Positions 7,301-12,190 of a stretch of 12,190 nucleotides of DNA are shown here, piece by piece. Source of the DNA: Desulfobacteraceae bacterium (GTDB lineage Bacteria; Desulfobacterota; Desulfobacteria; Desulfobacterales; SURF-7). The notes beneath the pieces are model-generated. The model worked only from the letters and a program-made list of their open reading frames with translations, had not been told where the DNA came from and made no database searches. The position numbers were made by a program, and so were the translations under genes. The stretch lies in the NCBI GenBank assembly GCA_030618925.1, contig JAUXCK010000040.1:1-12190 (forward strand). Reading direction: 5' to 3'. How positions within the stretch are numbered: the first letter of the stretch is position 1; every line of letters starts with the position of its first letter.

Positions 7301-8698
7301 GAGTGCAATGCCGGCAATATCCGCCATCTCCACCCCGAGGGTTTCGAGTGCAGACTCCTCGAGAAACGATCCGGTCCCTGCAGAGCAGGCCTCATTCATC
7401 GCGTAATCCGATGGCACCCCATTGGTGATATAGGTATATTTGGCGTCCTGCCCCCCGATTTCAAAAATGGTGTCGACCTGTGGGTCAAAATGCACGGCTG
7501 CTGTGGCATGGGCAATGATTTCATTAAGAACGCCGCGGGTGAACGCATGCAGGCCGGCAATTTTACGACCGGACCCTGTAATGCCCAGGCCGATGATTGA
7601 TATTTCCCGGGAATCCACAATTGTTTGAATGTGATCAAGGATGGCTTGATAGCATTGGCGGGAAGCCTTGACCGGATCACCGTTTGTCCGGAGATAAATT
7701 GATGCCAGGATCGCATTGTCCTGTTTCCTCAATAAAACCGCTTTTGTGGTGGTGGACCCCACGTCAAGCCCCAGGACGCATGCATCACCTGCCCGGATCC
7801 TGCCCATGTCGAGGGTTTTAAATTCAACCATGGACCGGGCGTCTGAAAGACCCGGGAGCGTCCCAAAGGAGGACACTCTTTTTTTGAATAATTCTGAGGT
7901 GTTGTGATTTTTGGCCGAAGGGTTGTCCAGGGCCCAGAGCGCGGCCCCGACAGCTTCAAAATAGGGCGCCTCTTCCGGGATGATCAAACCGGGAATCTCC
8001 TGTTTTAAATATTCGACCATCATCCGGTTGAAGGTGGTGCCGCCGCAGATCATGACATTTTGCAACTGCACCTTTTTCAAAAGTTCCAGTATTTTAGTGG
8101 CCATCATTTTGCACAGGCCGGCCGTGACTTTTGATCTGGAAATCCCGTTATTGGTGGCATGGGTGCAGTCTGATTTGCAGAACACAGAGCACCTTCCGGA
8201 CACTGCATGCGGCTTTTCAGTGGCCGCCCACTCGGCTGCCTCAGTCAGGGACACATCCATTCTGCGAAGCTGTTGAATGAAAAATTCACCTGTGCCGGAA
8301 GCGCACTTGTTTCCGGTAAAAATGCTGGATATCCTGCCTTCTTCGTTTAAGGTATACACCATGAAGGTCTCGCCGCCGGCTGACACAACTGCCGGGCAGG
8401 ACACATCCGCCGGTTTGACAAACCGGTACGCATACTCCACTGCCCTGGATTCAGACACAGATGGCAATGTGACAAACTTACGGAACTTCCGCCCGGTCAC
8501 CGCTATCCGGTCAAATGGTTCGATATCGATCTTCTTGAGAGCCGAATCCAGTACCTTCTTTGGATTCCCTTCGTGAGGATAAATTGAATAGCCAATTACA
8601 TGGGGTTCATCAGGAGAGCCATTACCGTTTGCGTTGTTTACCTTTATCTGGGCAATGGATACGGTTGAGGCGCCGAGATTGATCCCGAGTGCACGCAT
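4337..8698 (-). CDS. giant fused acyl-CoA dehydratase activase (BadF/HgdC-type x2 + DUF2229 + HgdB-like)
   Basis: Family members use ATP and a [4Fe-4S] cluster to inject an electron into 2-hydroxyacyl-CoA dehydratases or benzoyl-CoA reductases. Residues are numbered from the upstream ATG 8782 (1481 aa). Activase domain 1 spans about 29-290, with G-I-N-L-G-A-S at 33-39, C160 in C-A-S-G-T-G, and a C198/C202/C206 cluster. Activase domain 2 spans 335-600, with G-L-D-V-G-S-T (338-344), G-G-Q-D-A-K, C466 in C-S-A-G-T-G and C506. A cysteine-rich link (627-656) follows. A DUF2229 region (about 700-930) carries N-A-P-F-C-Y-P-G and S-S-Q-V-C-P. HgdB-like parts extend to about 1210 (S-C-G-P-D, S-C-K-E-C, P-C-R-L-G-Q) and a C-terminal region ends at 1481. 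ATG 8698 is preferred: the family begins a few residues before the first glycine motif, and AGGGA precedes it. ATG 8782 has no good ribosome site and would add 28 repeat-encoded residues. Domain 1 has Asn35 where domain 2 has the usual Asp340. No partner dehydratase genes are nearby; the true substrate is unknown. Confidence 0.92.
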   Translation of the reverse strand: MRALGINLGASTVSIAQIKVNNANGNGSPDEPHVIGYSIYPHEGNPKKVLDSALKKIDIEPFDRIAVTGRKFRKFVTLPSVSESRAVEYAYRFVKPADVSCPAVVSAGGETFMVYTLNEEGRISSIFTGNKCASGTGEFFIQQLRRMDVSLTEAAEWAATEKPHAVSGRCSVFCKSDCTHATNNGISRSKVTAGLCKMMATKILELLKKVQLQNVMICGGTTFNRMMVEYLKQEIPGLIIPEEAPYFEAVGAALWALDNPSAKNHNTSELFKKRVSSFGTLPGLSDARSMVEFKTLDMGRIRAGDACVLGLDVGSTTTKAVLLRKQDNAILASIYLRTNGDPVKASRQCYQAILDHIQTIVDSREISIIGLGITGSGRKIAGLHAFTRGVLNEIIAHATAAVHFDPQVDTIFEIGGQDAKYTYITNGVPSDYAMNEACSAGTGSFLEESALETLGVEMADIAGIALNADHPLNFNDQCAAFIASDIKNAIHEGSGQADIVAGLVYSICMNYSNRVRGSRPMGEKIFMQGGVCYNRAVPLAMAALIGKPIIVPPEPGLMGAFGVALEVKNRIEAGFLDEQQFDLQRLANRRVGHGKSFLCRGGRDHCDRGCEISLIELEGKKYPFGGACNRYYNLQHHIRHDTEKLDLVKVRQQLIFEKYGAGRPCKATEGKRKKVGINRSFMVNTYYPLYATFFIELGFEPVIPDEMSMKGVEMRNAPFCYPGEQAHGFFHSLLSAAPDLDFIFLPHFKAVSASGEFTSSQVCPVVQGEPYYLKVTFKKRLDELKNKGTKILSPLLDFTRGLHGAKESLVKTAMDMGVGQGLAEKAFVAAMEQQETCLSEMKAIGENALKDLESDPDQMGVVIFARPYNGFIEEAHMGIPNKFASRGFPVIPSDFLPVEDEQAKKHMYWGTGQHLLRSARFVAAHPQLFGTFITNFSCGPDSLIIGYFRDIMGQKPSLTLELDSHTADVGIETRIEAFLDIVAAYRKLADKKKIPAQEKSFVPARIVMDKGAPKVITSSGEKLPFSDPRVTILISSIGEILTRLVSAAFRSIGLASVAHPPADEEVLKLGRANSSCKECLPLIISTGALINYVRNTKEDDEVTLMFMPTASGPCRLGQYYIFLEDLIKRHEFEDVAMLTVTSENSYAGLGMDFEKSIWWAMVVGDVMEDVRSMLLANASDVEHAMSVFNAELDVIVTKLGEGNLTRLEKQLHHAAGRFGRIPMKRPVAEMPAILLTGEIFVRRESLSRRYLTEQLARRGFAVICSSVAEWMYYSDYLVDKGLVDYTMSKIERFKFWLKKKMMRRYETRIKTIINGSGVIHAQPVDLKPIIENATPYVSPDLSGEPILTVGNSLTEVASKACGVIAIGPFGCMPNRVSESILNETMNQKGKLATDPENLQLQTILKGTQDLPFLAIESDGSPFPQVIDARLEAFCLQAERLHEKMLAAKHSVYP

Positions 8699-8707
8699 GC
8701 CTGCTTT

Positions 8708-8761
8708 TCCCTGATACTGCCCTTCAGCCTGATGCTGCCCTTTAGCCTGATGCTGCCCTTT
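8708..8761 (-). repeat. three 18-bp tandem repeats at the activase 5' end
   Basis: Two identical 18-bp units and a third diverged unit encode KGQHQA, KGQHQA and EGQYQG in frame between the two candidate start codons of the activase. The copies keep the reading frame. They lie outside the conserved domain, so they are either a lineage-specific N-terminal extension or an untranslated leader. Confidence 0.8.
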
Positions 8762-8782
8762 AGAATGGTGCTGTAATTTCAA

Positions 8783-9064
8783 ATCGCTATACCTTCATGC
8801 CCTGAACTATGGTCTATTTCTCTTGACATCCTCTATTTAGTTTTTAAACAATGTTTATTATCGAGTCTTCAATACCATATTGAACACATAAACTCAATCA
8901 GGAAATCACCCCCACCCCCTTTGCATGGCAGGGGGTAACATCTCTTGATTTCTATCTGAATTTTCAATAGAGGTACTATAGAGTGGTACTAGGAGGGATT
9001 GATTATGACGACCATCTCCAGAGGTTCGACGGTGTGGAGCTGAATCCTGATCCCCTTTTGGAAT
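8783..9064. other. 282-bp gap between BKACE and activase: leader/promoter region
   Basis: This region probably holds the 5' control sequence of the activase. On the minus strand GATAAT (8857-8862) is a good -10, with a weak TTCAAT (8879-8884) 16 bp upstream as -35. A GC-rich hairpin sits at 8914-8936. On the plus strand, an AGGAGGG (8991-8997) precedes ATG 9005, which opens only twelve codons. No gene of meaningful length is supported. Confidence 0.35.
8914..8936. repeat. GC-rich inverted repeat (7-bp stem)
   Basis: ACCCCCT (8914-8920) and AGGGGGT (8930-8936) form a perfect 7-bp stem with a nine-base loop. No T-run follows on either strand, so it is not a standard intrinsic terminator. It lies 129 bp downstream of the BKACE stop and 131 bp upstream of ATG 8782. 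It could stabilise or end the BKACE message, or act in the activase leader. Confidence 0.6.
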
Positions 9065-9934
9065 CTACTTTTTTAATCCCAGGATCTCCCTGGCCTCGTC
9101 TGCTGCAGCCACTTCCCTGTTTAAATCGCGGATGATGGTAGCCGCCCGATCCACCAGTTCGGCATTGCTTTTGGCCTGCACTCCCTTTTTCAGGTACAGG
9201 TTGTCTTCAAAACCGATTCGTACATGACCGCCAAGCAGCGCGCCCATGGCCACCATGGGGAACTGGGTATGCGCCACTCCAAAAAGAGACCAGACACTGC
9301 CTCCGGGCAGACACTCGAAAAAATGGATTGCATTTTTCGGTGTGGCAGCCATTCCGCCCGGGGTGCCCAAACACAGCTGATAATACGGCGTGCCTTCAAT
9401 CAGACCCATTTTAATCAGTCGTTTGGCAATTTCGATATGACCGACATCGAAGAGTTCGATTTCCGGTTTTGTGCCGCTCTCTTTAATCAGTTCGGCCATC
9501 TTATCCACGATGCCCTGGGCGTTGACAAAAACGCCCGGACCAAAATTCATGGATCCGATATCCAGGGAACAGATCTCCGGTTTCAACTGCAGCACGTGCG
9601 CGACTCTTTTTTCCGGGCTTTGAATCCCGATAAACTCATCTATCAATTGCCCGTCAGGCGGAACGTATAAGCCGCCCCCGTGTCCTGTGGATAGATTAAT
9701 GATGACATTACATTTGGACCGGATTCGCTCAAACACCCTGGCAAAGAGGGCCGGGCCGTTTGACCCTTCCTGAGTTTCCGGGTCCCTCACATGGATATGC
9801 ACGATACTGGCGCCTGCCTCATGTGCTTCGACTGCTGAATCGGCGATCTCCTCCGGCGTGATGGGTAGATTGGGATTTTGTTCTCTTCTCGGACCTGCGC
9901 CAATGATCGCACATGTTATGATGACCTTATCCAT
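9065..9934 (-). CDS. BKACE family 3-keto acid cleavage enzyme (DUF849, Kce-like)
   Basis: BKACE enzymes are zinc-dependent TIM-barrel proteins that condense a 3-keto acid with acetyl-CoA and split it into acetoacetate and a new CoA ester. The founding member acts on 3-keto-5-aminohexanoate in lysine fermentation. This protein is 289 aa when started at ATG 9934. H46 and H48 in I-V-H-I-H-V-R-D match the zinc ligands at the same numbers in Kce. E243 in the G-F-E-D-N motif is the expected third protein ligand. Other landmarks are N-L-S-T-G-H-G (80-86), S-L-D-I-G-S-M-N-F-G (123-132) and E-L-F-D-V-G-H (160-166). The start is fixed by GGAGGA (9941-9946); the longer frame from 9964 has no ribosome site. 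It follows the synthetase and the 41-codon ORF on the same strand, likely one operon. The side-chain specificity cannot be read from the sequence, so no gene symbol is given. Confidence 0.93.
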   Translation of the reverse strand: MDKVIITCAIIGAGPRREQNPNLPITPEEIADSAVEAHEAGASIVHIHVRDPETQEGSNGPALFARVFERIRSKCNVIINLSTGHGGGLYVPPDGQLIDEFIGIQSPEKRVAHVLQLKPEICSLDIGSMNFGPGVFVNAQGIVDKMAELIKESGTKPEIELFDVGHIEIAKRLIKMGLIEGTPYYQLCLGTPGGMAATPKNAIHFFECLPGGSVWSLFGVAHTQFPMVAMGALLGGHVRIGFEDNLYLKKGVQAKSNAELVDRAATIIRDLNREVAAADEAREILGLKK

Positions 9935-9940
9935 GTTATT

Positions 9941-9946
9941 TCCTCC
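9941..9946 (-). promoter_or_regulatory. ribosome binding site deciding the BKACE start
   Basis: GGAGGA on the minus strand, six bases before ATG 9934. It rules in favour of this start over the in-frame ATG ten codons upstream. Confidence 0.75.
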
Positions 9947-9975
9947 GGATACAATTTTTTGCAAGGTGAAATCCG

Positions 9976-10101
9976 CTATAAGTTAGCTATCCCGTCTCTC
10001 AGGTAAAGGGGTATCAGCGCTTCGAAAACCCTGTCCAGAAACAATCCGAACATTCCTCCCCAGAAAAAAATTTTGTGCCGGGTGAATGCTCTCTTCGGCA
10101 T
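9976..10101 (-). CDS. 41-aa hypothetical small protein, possibly membrane-associated
   Basis: A short frame lies in the 186-bp gap between the synthetase stop and the BKACE start. It starts MPKRAFTRHK, continues with an aromatic, glycine-spaced stretch (F-F-W-G-G-M-F-G-L-F-L, residues 12-22) and D-R-V-F-E-A-L-I-P-L-Y-L, then ends D-G-I-A-N-L before TAG 9976-9978. A basic N-terminus followed by a hydrophobic/amphipathic helix would suit a small inner-membrane or membrane-surface peptide. It starts 19 bp after the synthetase stop, so it would be translated from the same message. Its weak point is the ribosome site: only AGGA about eleven bases upstream. I do not recognise a family. Composition looks protein-like rather than random, but the call needs conservation to stand. 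Confidence 0.45.
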   Translation of the reverse strand: MPKRAFTRHKIFFWGGMFGLFLDRVFEALIPLYLRDGIANL

Positions 10102-10120
10102 CCTTTTGGGTATCCTATTT

Positions 10121-11524
10121 TCACAAATTCGGCCGGTTTTTCAATCTCGAGTACATGTAAAGTCCGTAAGCGGCTCTGGCTGAATCTTTGGGGAATTCGT
10201 AAAAAGGAATATTTTTGTCCCTCATGATTTTATACGCCATACCGGTCATATTCCGCTTCATTGCCAGAGCGATCACCGGTTTGCCGTACTTTTCAGGAAT
10301 CAGTGAAATTTTTTCAGCCGCATCCAGCCTCTCCCTGATGTTCCCCGTCGTCACTCCCCATAACGGCGCATCGGTAATGATGGTGTCGATTCCAGGATGT
10401 TGTGCAAGCGCCTCGGCAATCCGGGCAATGGTCATTCCCCTTGGATCTGCTGCCAGGTCAATGGGATTTTTAGGGGGTGCTGCATGGGGCAAAAGGTGTT
10501 GGGCCAAATGATTCACTGTTTTCTCATCCAGCTCCGGAACGCTTAACCCGTAGCCATTACAGGAATCTGTCGACACCACGCACATTCCTCCGCCGCCGGC
10601 CACAATTCCCACCCGGTTTCCTTTTGGCAGGGGTTGTTTGGAAAGGGCTTCTGCAATATCAAATGCTTGACTCACATCATAGGTCCTGATGATGCCGGCC
10701 TGACGACAGGCCGCATCGAACATTTTATCAGATCCGGCAATGGAAGCGGTGTGGCTGAGGGTCGCCCTGGCGCCGTCTTCTCCATGCCCGCTTTTGTAAA
10801 CGATAATGGGCTTCTTTTTACTCACTTTACTGGCATTCTTCAGAAACCGGTTTCCGTCTTTCAGCCCCTCGATATATAAAACAATCACCCGTGTCCGTTC
10901 ATCTTCCCCCAGGTACTCGACATAATCGGCCATGGACAAATCTGCCTGGTTCCCCACACTTAAAAAAGCATTAAATCCATACCCTTTATCGCTGGCAATC
11001 CCCATCAGAAAAGCCCCCATGGTGCCGCTCTGGGAGATAAAAGAGATACCGCCCGGTTTGGGCATGAAATCAAACGCCGTGTTCAACCGGACGCCCGACG
11101 TATAGATTCCCATGCCGTTTGGCCCCATGAACCGGATATTAGCGGATTTGGCGATATCCACCACTTCATCCTGCAGCATTTTTCCCTCAGGCCCGATCTC
11201 TGCAAATCCTGCAGAAATCACCACCATGGCTTTGACCCCTTTGGCGGCACAATCCCTCACCGCATCAGGCACCAGCGCCGCAGGGAGAGTAATGATCGCC
11301 ATATCGACAGGACCCGGAACATCCTTAATGTTGGGATAGGCCGTAAACCCCTCGATTTCTTTGGCCTTTAGATTTATGGGATAAATCGGTCCTCTAAAAG
11401 AGGATCGAATGGGTCTTACCACCATGCTGTTTCCCCATTTTCCAGGGGTATTGGATGCCCCTATAATGGCAATGGACTGTGGGGCAAACAAAGATTTTAA
11501 TTCATCAACCATTCGGCCGCTCAT
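10121..11524 (-). CDS. NDP-forming acyl-CoA synthetase, alpha subunit (CoA-binding/ligase)
   Basis: The family (ADP-forming acetyl-CoA synthetase, succinyl-CoA synthetase superfamily) interconverts acyl-CoA + ADP + phosphate with acid + ATP + CoA through a phosphohistidine. From ATG 11524 the protein is 467 aa. Residues 8-135 form a Rossmann CoA-binding domain (I-A-I-I-G-A-S near 18-24; F-M-G-P-N-G-M-G at 132-139). A ligase domain (about 155-290) holds S-Q-S-G-T-M-G (164-170) and the phosphohistidine motif S-H-T-A-S-I-A-G-S-D with H258. A third flavodoxin-like domain (300-460) includes G-G-G-G-M-C-V and N-P-I-D-L. This matches the alpha subunit length; the ATP-grasp beta part is missing and is not encoded elsewhere in the window. 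The start is set by AGGAG (11532-11536); the frame is open back to 11584 without another ribosome site. Its product probably acts with BKACE downstream. Confidence 0.93.
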   Translation of the reverse strand: MSGRMVDELKSLFAPQSIAIIGASNTPGKWGNSMVVRPIRSSFRGPIYPINLKAKEIEGFTAYPNIKDVPGPVDMAIITLPAALVPDAVRDCAAKGVKAMVVISAGFAEIGPEGKMLQDEVVDIAKSANIRFMGPNGMGIYTSGVRLNTAFDFMPKPGGISFISQSGTMGAFLMGIASDKGYGFNAFLSVGNQADLSMADYVEYLGEDERTRVIVLYIEGLKDGNRFLKNASKVSKKKPIIVYKSGHGEDGARATLSHTASIAGSDKMFDAACRQAGIIRTYDVSQAFDIAEALSKQPLPKGNRVGIVAGGGGMCVVSTDSCNGYGLSVPELDEKTVNHLAQHLLPHAAPPKNPIDLAADPRGMTIARIAEALAQHPGIDTIITDAPLWGVTTGNIRERLDAAEKISLIPEKYGKPVIALAMKRNMTGMAYKIMRDKNIPFYEFPKDSARAAYGLYMYSRLKNRPNL

Positions 11525-11531
11525 AAATTGT

Positions 11532-11536
11532 CTCCT
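11532..11536 (-). promoter_or_regulatory. ribosome binding site deciding the synthetase start
   Basis: AGGAG on the minus strand, seven bases before ATG 11524. The in-frame ATGs further upstream lack a comparable site. Confidence 0.7.
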
Positions 11537-11803
11537 TATTGAACAATGACTCTGATAAAAAGAGTTTGACATGCACCAAAGCAATTGCGTTTTTTATCAA
11601 CCCGGGAAAACAAGTGCAAGAGATTATTTCCACAACCCCTGGAATCCTGGTGAAAACAAAAAAACCTGTGCGCCTTCAGCGCTTTTCAAAAAATATCGGC
11701 TTGACGCTTGAGCCGTTATACGATATTCAAATATGGCCCTTGGCATGTCTAAACATTCTATTTGTTTAACGTGCCGCTATGTATTAAAATTTACCCTATT
11801 TTC

Positions 11804-11823
11804 CGGGTGAACGGTTTAACCCG
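11804..11823. promoter_or_regulatory. candidate operator palindrome
   Basis: A 20-bp imperfect palindrome: CGGGT and ACCCG arms plus inner AA/TT, seven of ten base pairs symmetric. It ends four bases before the GGAGG of the downstream gene, where a bound TetR-type or similar repressor could block transcription or translation. No regulator gene is visible in the window. Confidence 0.3.
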
Positions 11824-11837
11824 AATTGGAGGAAACA

Positions 11838-12190
11838 ATGGAAAACAACCGAATTTGTCAACTGCTGGGAATTCGATATCCTATCATTCAGGCCCCCATG
11901 AACTGGGTCAGCGGGGCAGAGCTGGTGGCAGCTGTATCCAATGCCGGCGGACTCGGAACTTTGGGGCCCAATGCCGGTTCCAAAGACAGAACCATTGAGG
12001 TAGAGGAAACCGGCGAGCGGATGCGGGTCCAGATAAAAAAAATAAAAGCCCTCACCAAAGCGCCTTTTGCCGTCAATATCGCGGTCGGGTTCGGACCGGT
12101 GCTTGAATACTCGAAAAAAGTGGTTGACGTGGTCATCGAGGAGAAGGTGCCGGTGGCGATTGTTTCCGTGGGCAGACCGGATGTGTACAC
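11838..12190 (+). CDS. nitronate monooxygenase / FabK-like FMN flavoprotein, N-terminal part (cut by window end)
   Basis: Only the first 117 codons are present. The N-terminus has the family hallmark Y-P-I-I-Q-A-P-M (residues 14-21), followed by V-S-G-A-E-L-V-A-A-V-S-N-A-G-G-L-G-T-L-G (24-43). Next come a helix-rich stretch with K-I-K-A-L-T-K and the strand A-P-F-A-V-N-I (75-81). Family members are TIM-barrel FMN enzymes that oxidise alkyl nitronates or, in FabK, reduce enoyl-ACP; in anaerobes the annotation 'nitronate monooxygenase' is often nominal and the reaction unknown. GGAGG at 11828-11832, five bases before the ATG, supports the start. It is divergent from the acyl-CoA synthetase, so a shared regulator and related carbon pathway are plausible but unproven. 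Confidence 0.88.
   Translation, partial: MENNRICQLLGIRYPIIQAPMNWVSGAELVAAVSNAGGLGTLGPNAGSKDRTIEVEETGERMRVQIKKIKALTKAPFAVNIAVGFGPVLEYSKKVVDVVIEEKVPVAIVSVGRPDVY

Larger units (their letters stand above)
11525..11837. other. 313-bp divergent control region between synthetase and flavoprotein genes
   Basis: The two genes are transcribed away from each other, so both promoters should lie here. Minus strand: a weak TTGCAC with a 17-nt spacer and TAAAAA. Plus strand: TTGACG at 11701-11706 with a poor -10 TATTCA. The CGGGT/ACCCG palindrome at 11804-11823 sits directly before the flavoprotein ribosome site. An AACCCG half-site copy also occurs at 11599-11604. No gene is supported. Confidence 0.35.

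Noticed and set aside
6884..7600. 238-codon plus-strand open frame
   Set aside because: Entirely antisense within the activase coding region, with no ribosome site or domain; a shadow of a conserved gene.
10045..10101. Terminator-like hairpin (TGCCG...CGGCA followed by A4T7 on the minus strand) after the synthetase
   Set aside because: The stem is only five pairs with a 15-base loop, the T-run is delayed by several bases, and the sequence lies inside the protein-like 41-codon ORF, where the T-run codes Ile-Phe-Phe.
11670..11686. GCGC-loop-GCGC followed by TTTT as a terminator
   Set aside because: Only four base pairs, four T, and no gene on the plus strand upstream that would need it.
11888..12190. 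100-codon minus-strand frame at the right edge
   Set aside because: Antisense to a clear FMN flavoprotein with hallmark motifs on the plus strand.

Overview
The window looks like chromosomal DNA of an anaerobic, probably sulfate-reducing or syntrophic, deltaproteobacterium (Desulfobacterales-like). This is inferred from gene content: a very large fused 2-hydroxyacyl-CoA dehydratase activase-type protein, a BKACE (DUF849) enzyme, and an NDP-forming acyl-CoA synthetase alpha subunit. That mix is typical of anaerobes that degrade aromatic, amino or fatty acids. No 16S, tRNA, phage or CRISPR sequence is present to confirm the assignment. The left 1.3 kb is visibly more AT-rich than the rest.

Layout. 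On the plus strand, 99-914 is a small lipoprotein gene with a fibronectin-III-like domain. Its frame contains a TGA directly after the lipobox cysteine. A 385-bp stretch without a convincing gene follows. From 1300 to 11524 every confident gene is on the minus strand. In transcription order (right to left) these are: acyl-CoA synthetase alpha subunit (10121-11524), a previously easy-to-miss 41-codon ORF (9976-10101), BKACE (9065-9934), a 282-bp gap with a GC-rich hairpin, the giant activase (4337-8698 or 8782), lgt (3385-4284), a small Cys/His-rich ORF (3080-3280) and a membrane-anchored PhoD-like phosphoesterase (1300-2982). At the right edge, a nitronate monooxygenase/FabK-like flavoprotein begins on the plus strand (11838) and is cut by the window end. 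It is divergent from the synthetase across a 313-bp control region.

How the genes may work together. BKACE enzymes split a 3-keto acid with acetyl-CoA into acetoacetate plus a new CoA ester. NDP-forming acyl-CoA synthetases interconvert CoA esters and free acids with ADP/ATP. The pair therefore suggests a catabolic module that recovers ATP from a keto acid, perhaps assisted by the divergent flavoprotein. The activase belongs to the ATP-driven electron-injection family that serves radical 2-hydroxyacyl-CoA dehydratases and benzoyl-CoA reductases, but no separate dehydratase subunits are in the window. Lgt attaches diacylglycerol to lipobox cysteines, so the lipoprotein at the left end would be one of its substrates.

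The most notable observation is the lipoprotein frame. A good promoter, a complete lipoprotein signal peptide and an undamaged 249-codon downstream frame are interrupted only by one TGA right after the lipobox Cys. A short stem-loop sits at the spacing used by bacterial SECIS elements. It is either a selenocysteine candidate or a fresh nonsense mutation; the sequence alone does not decide.
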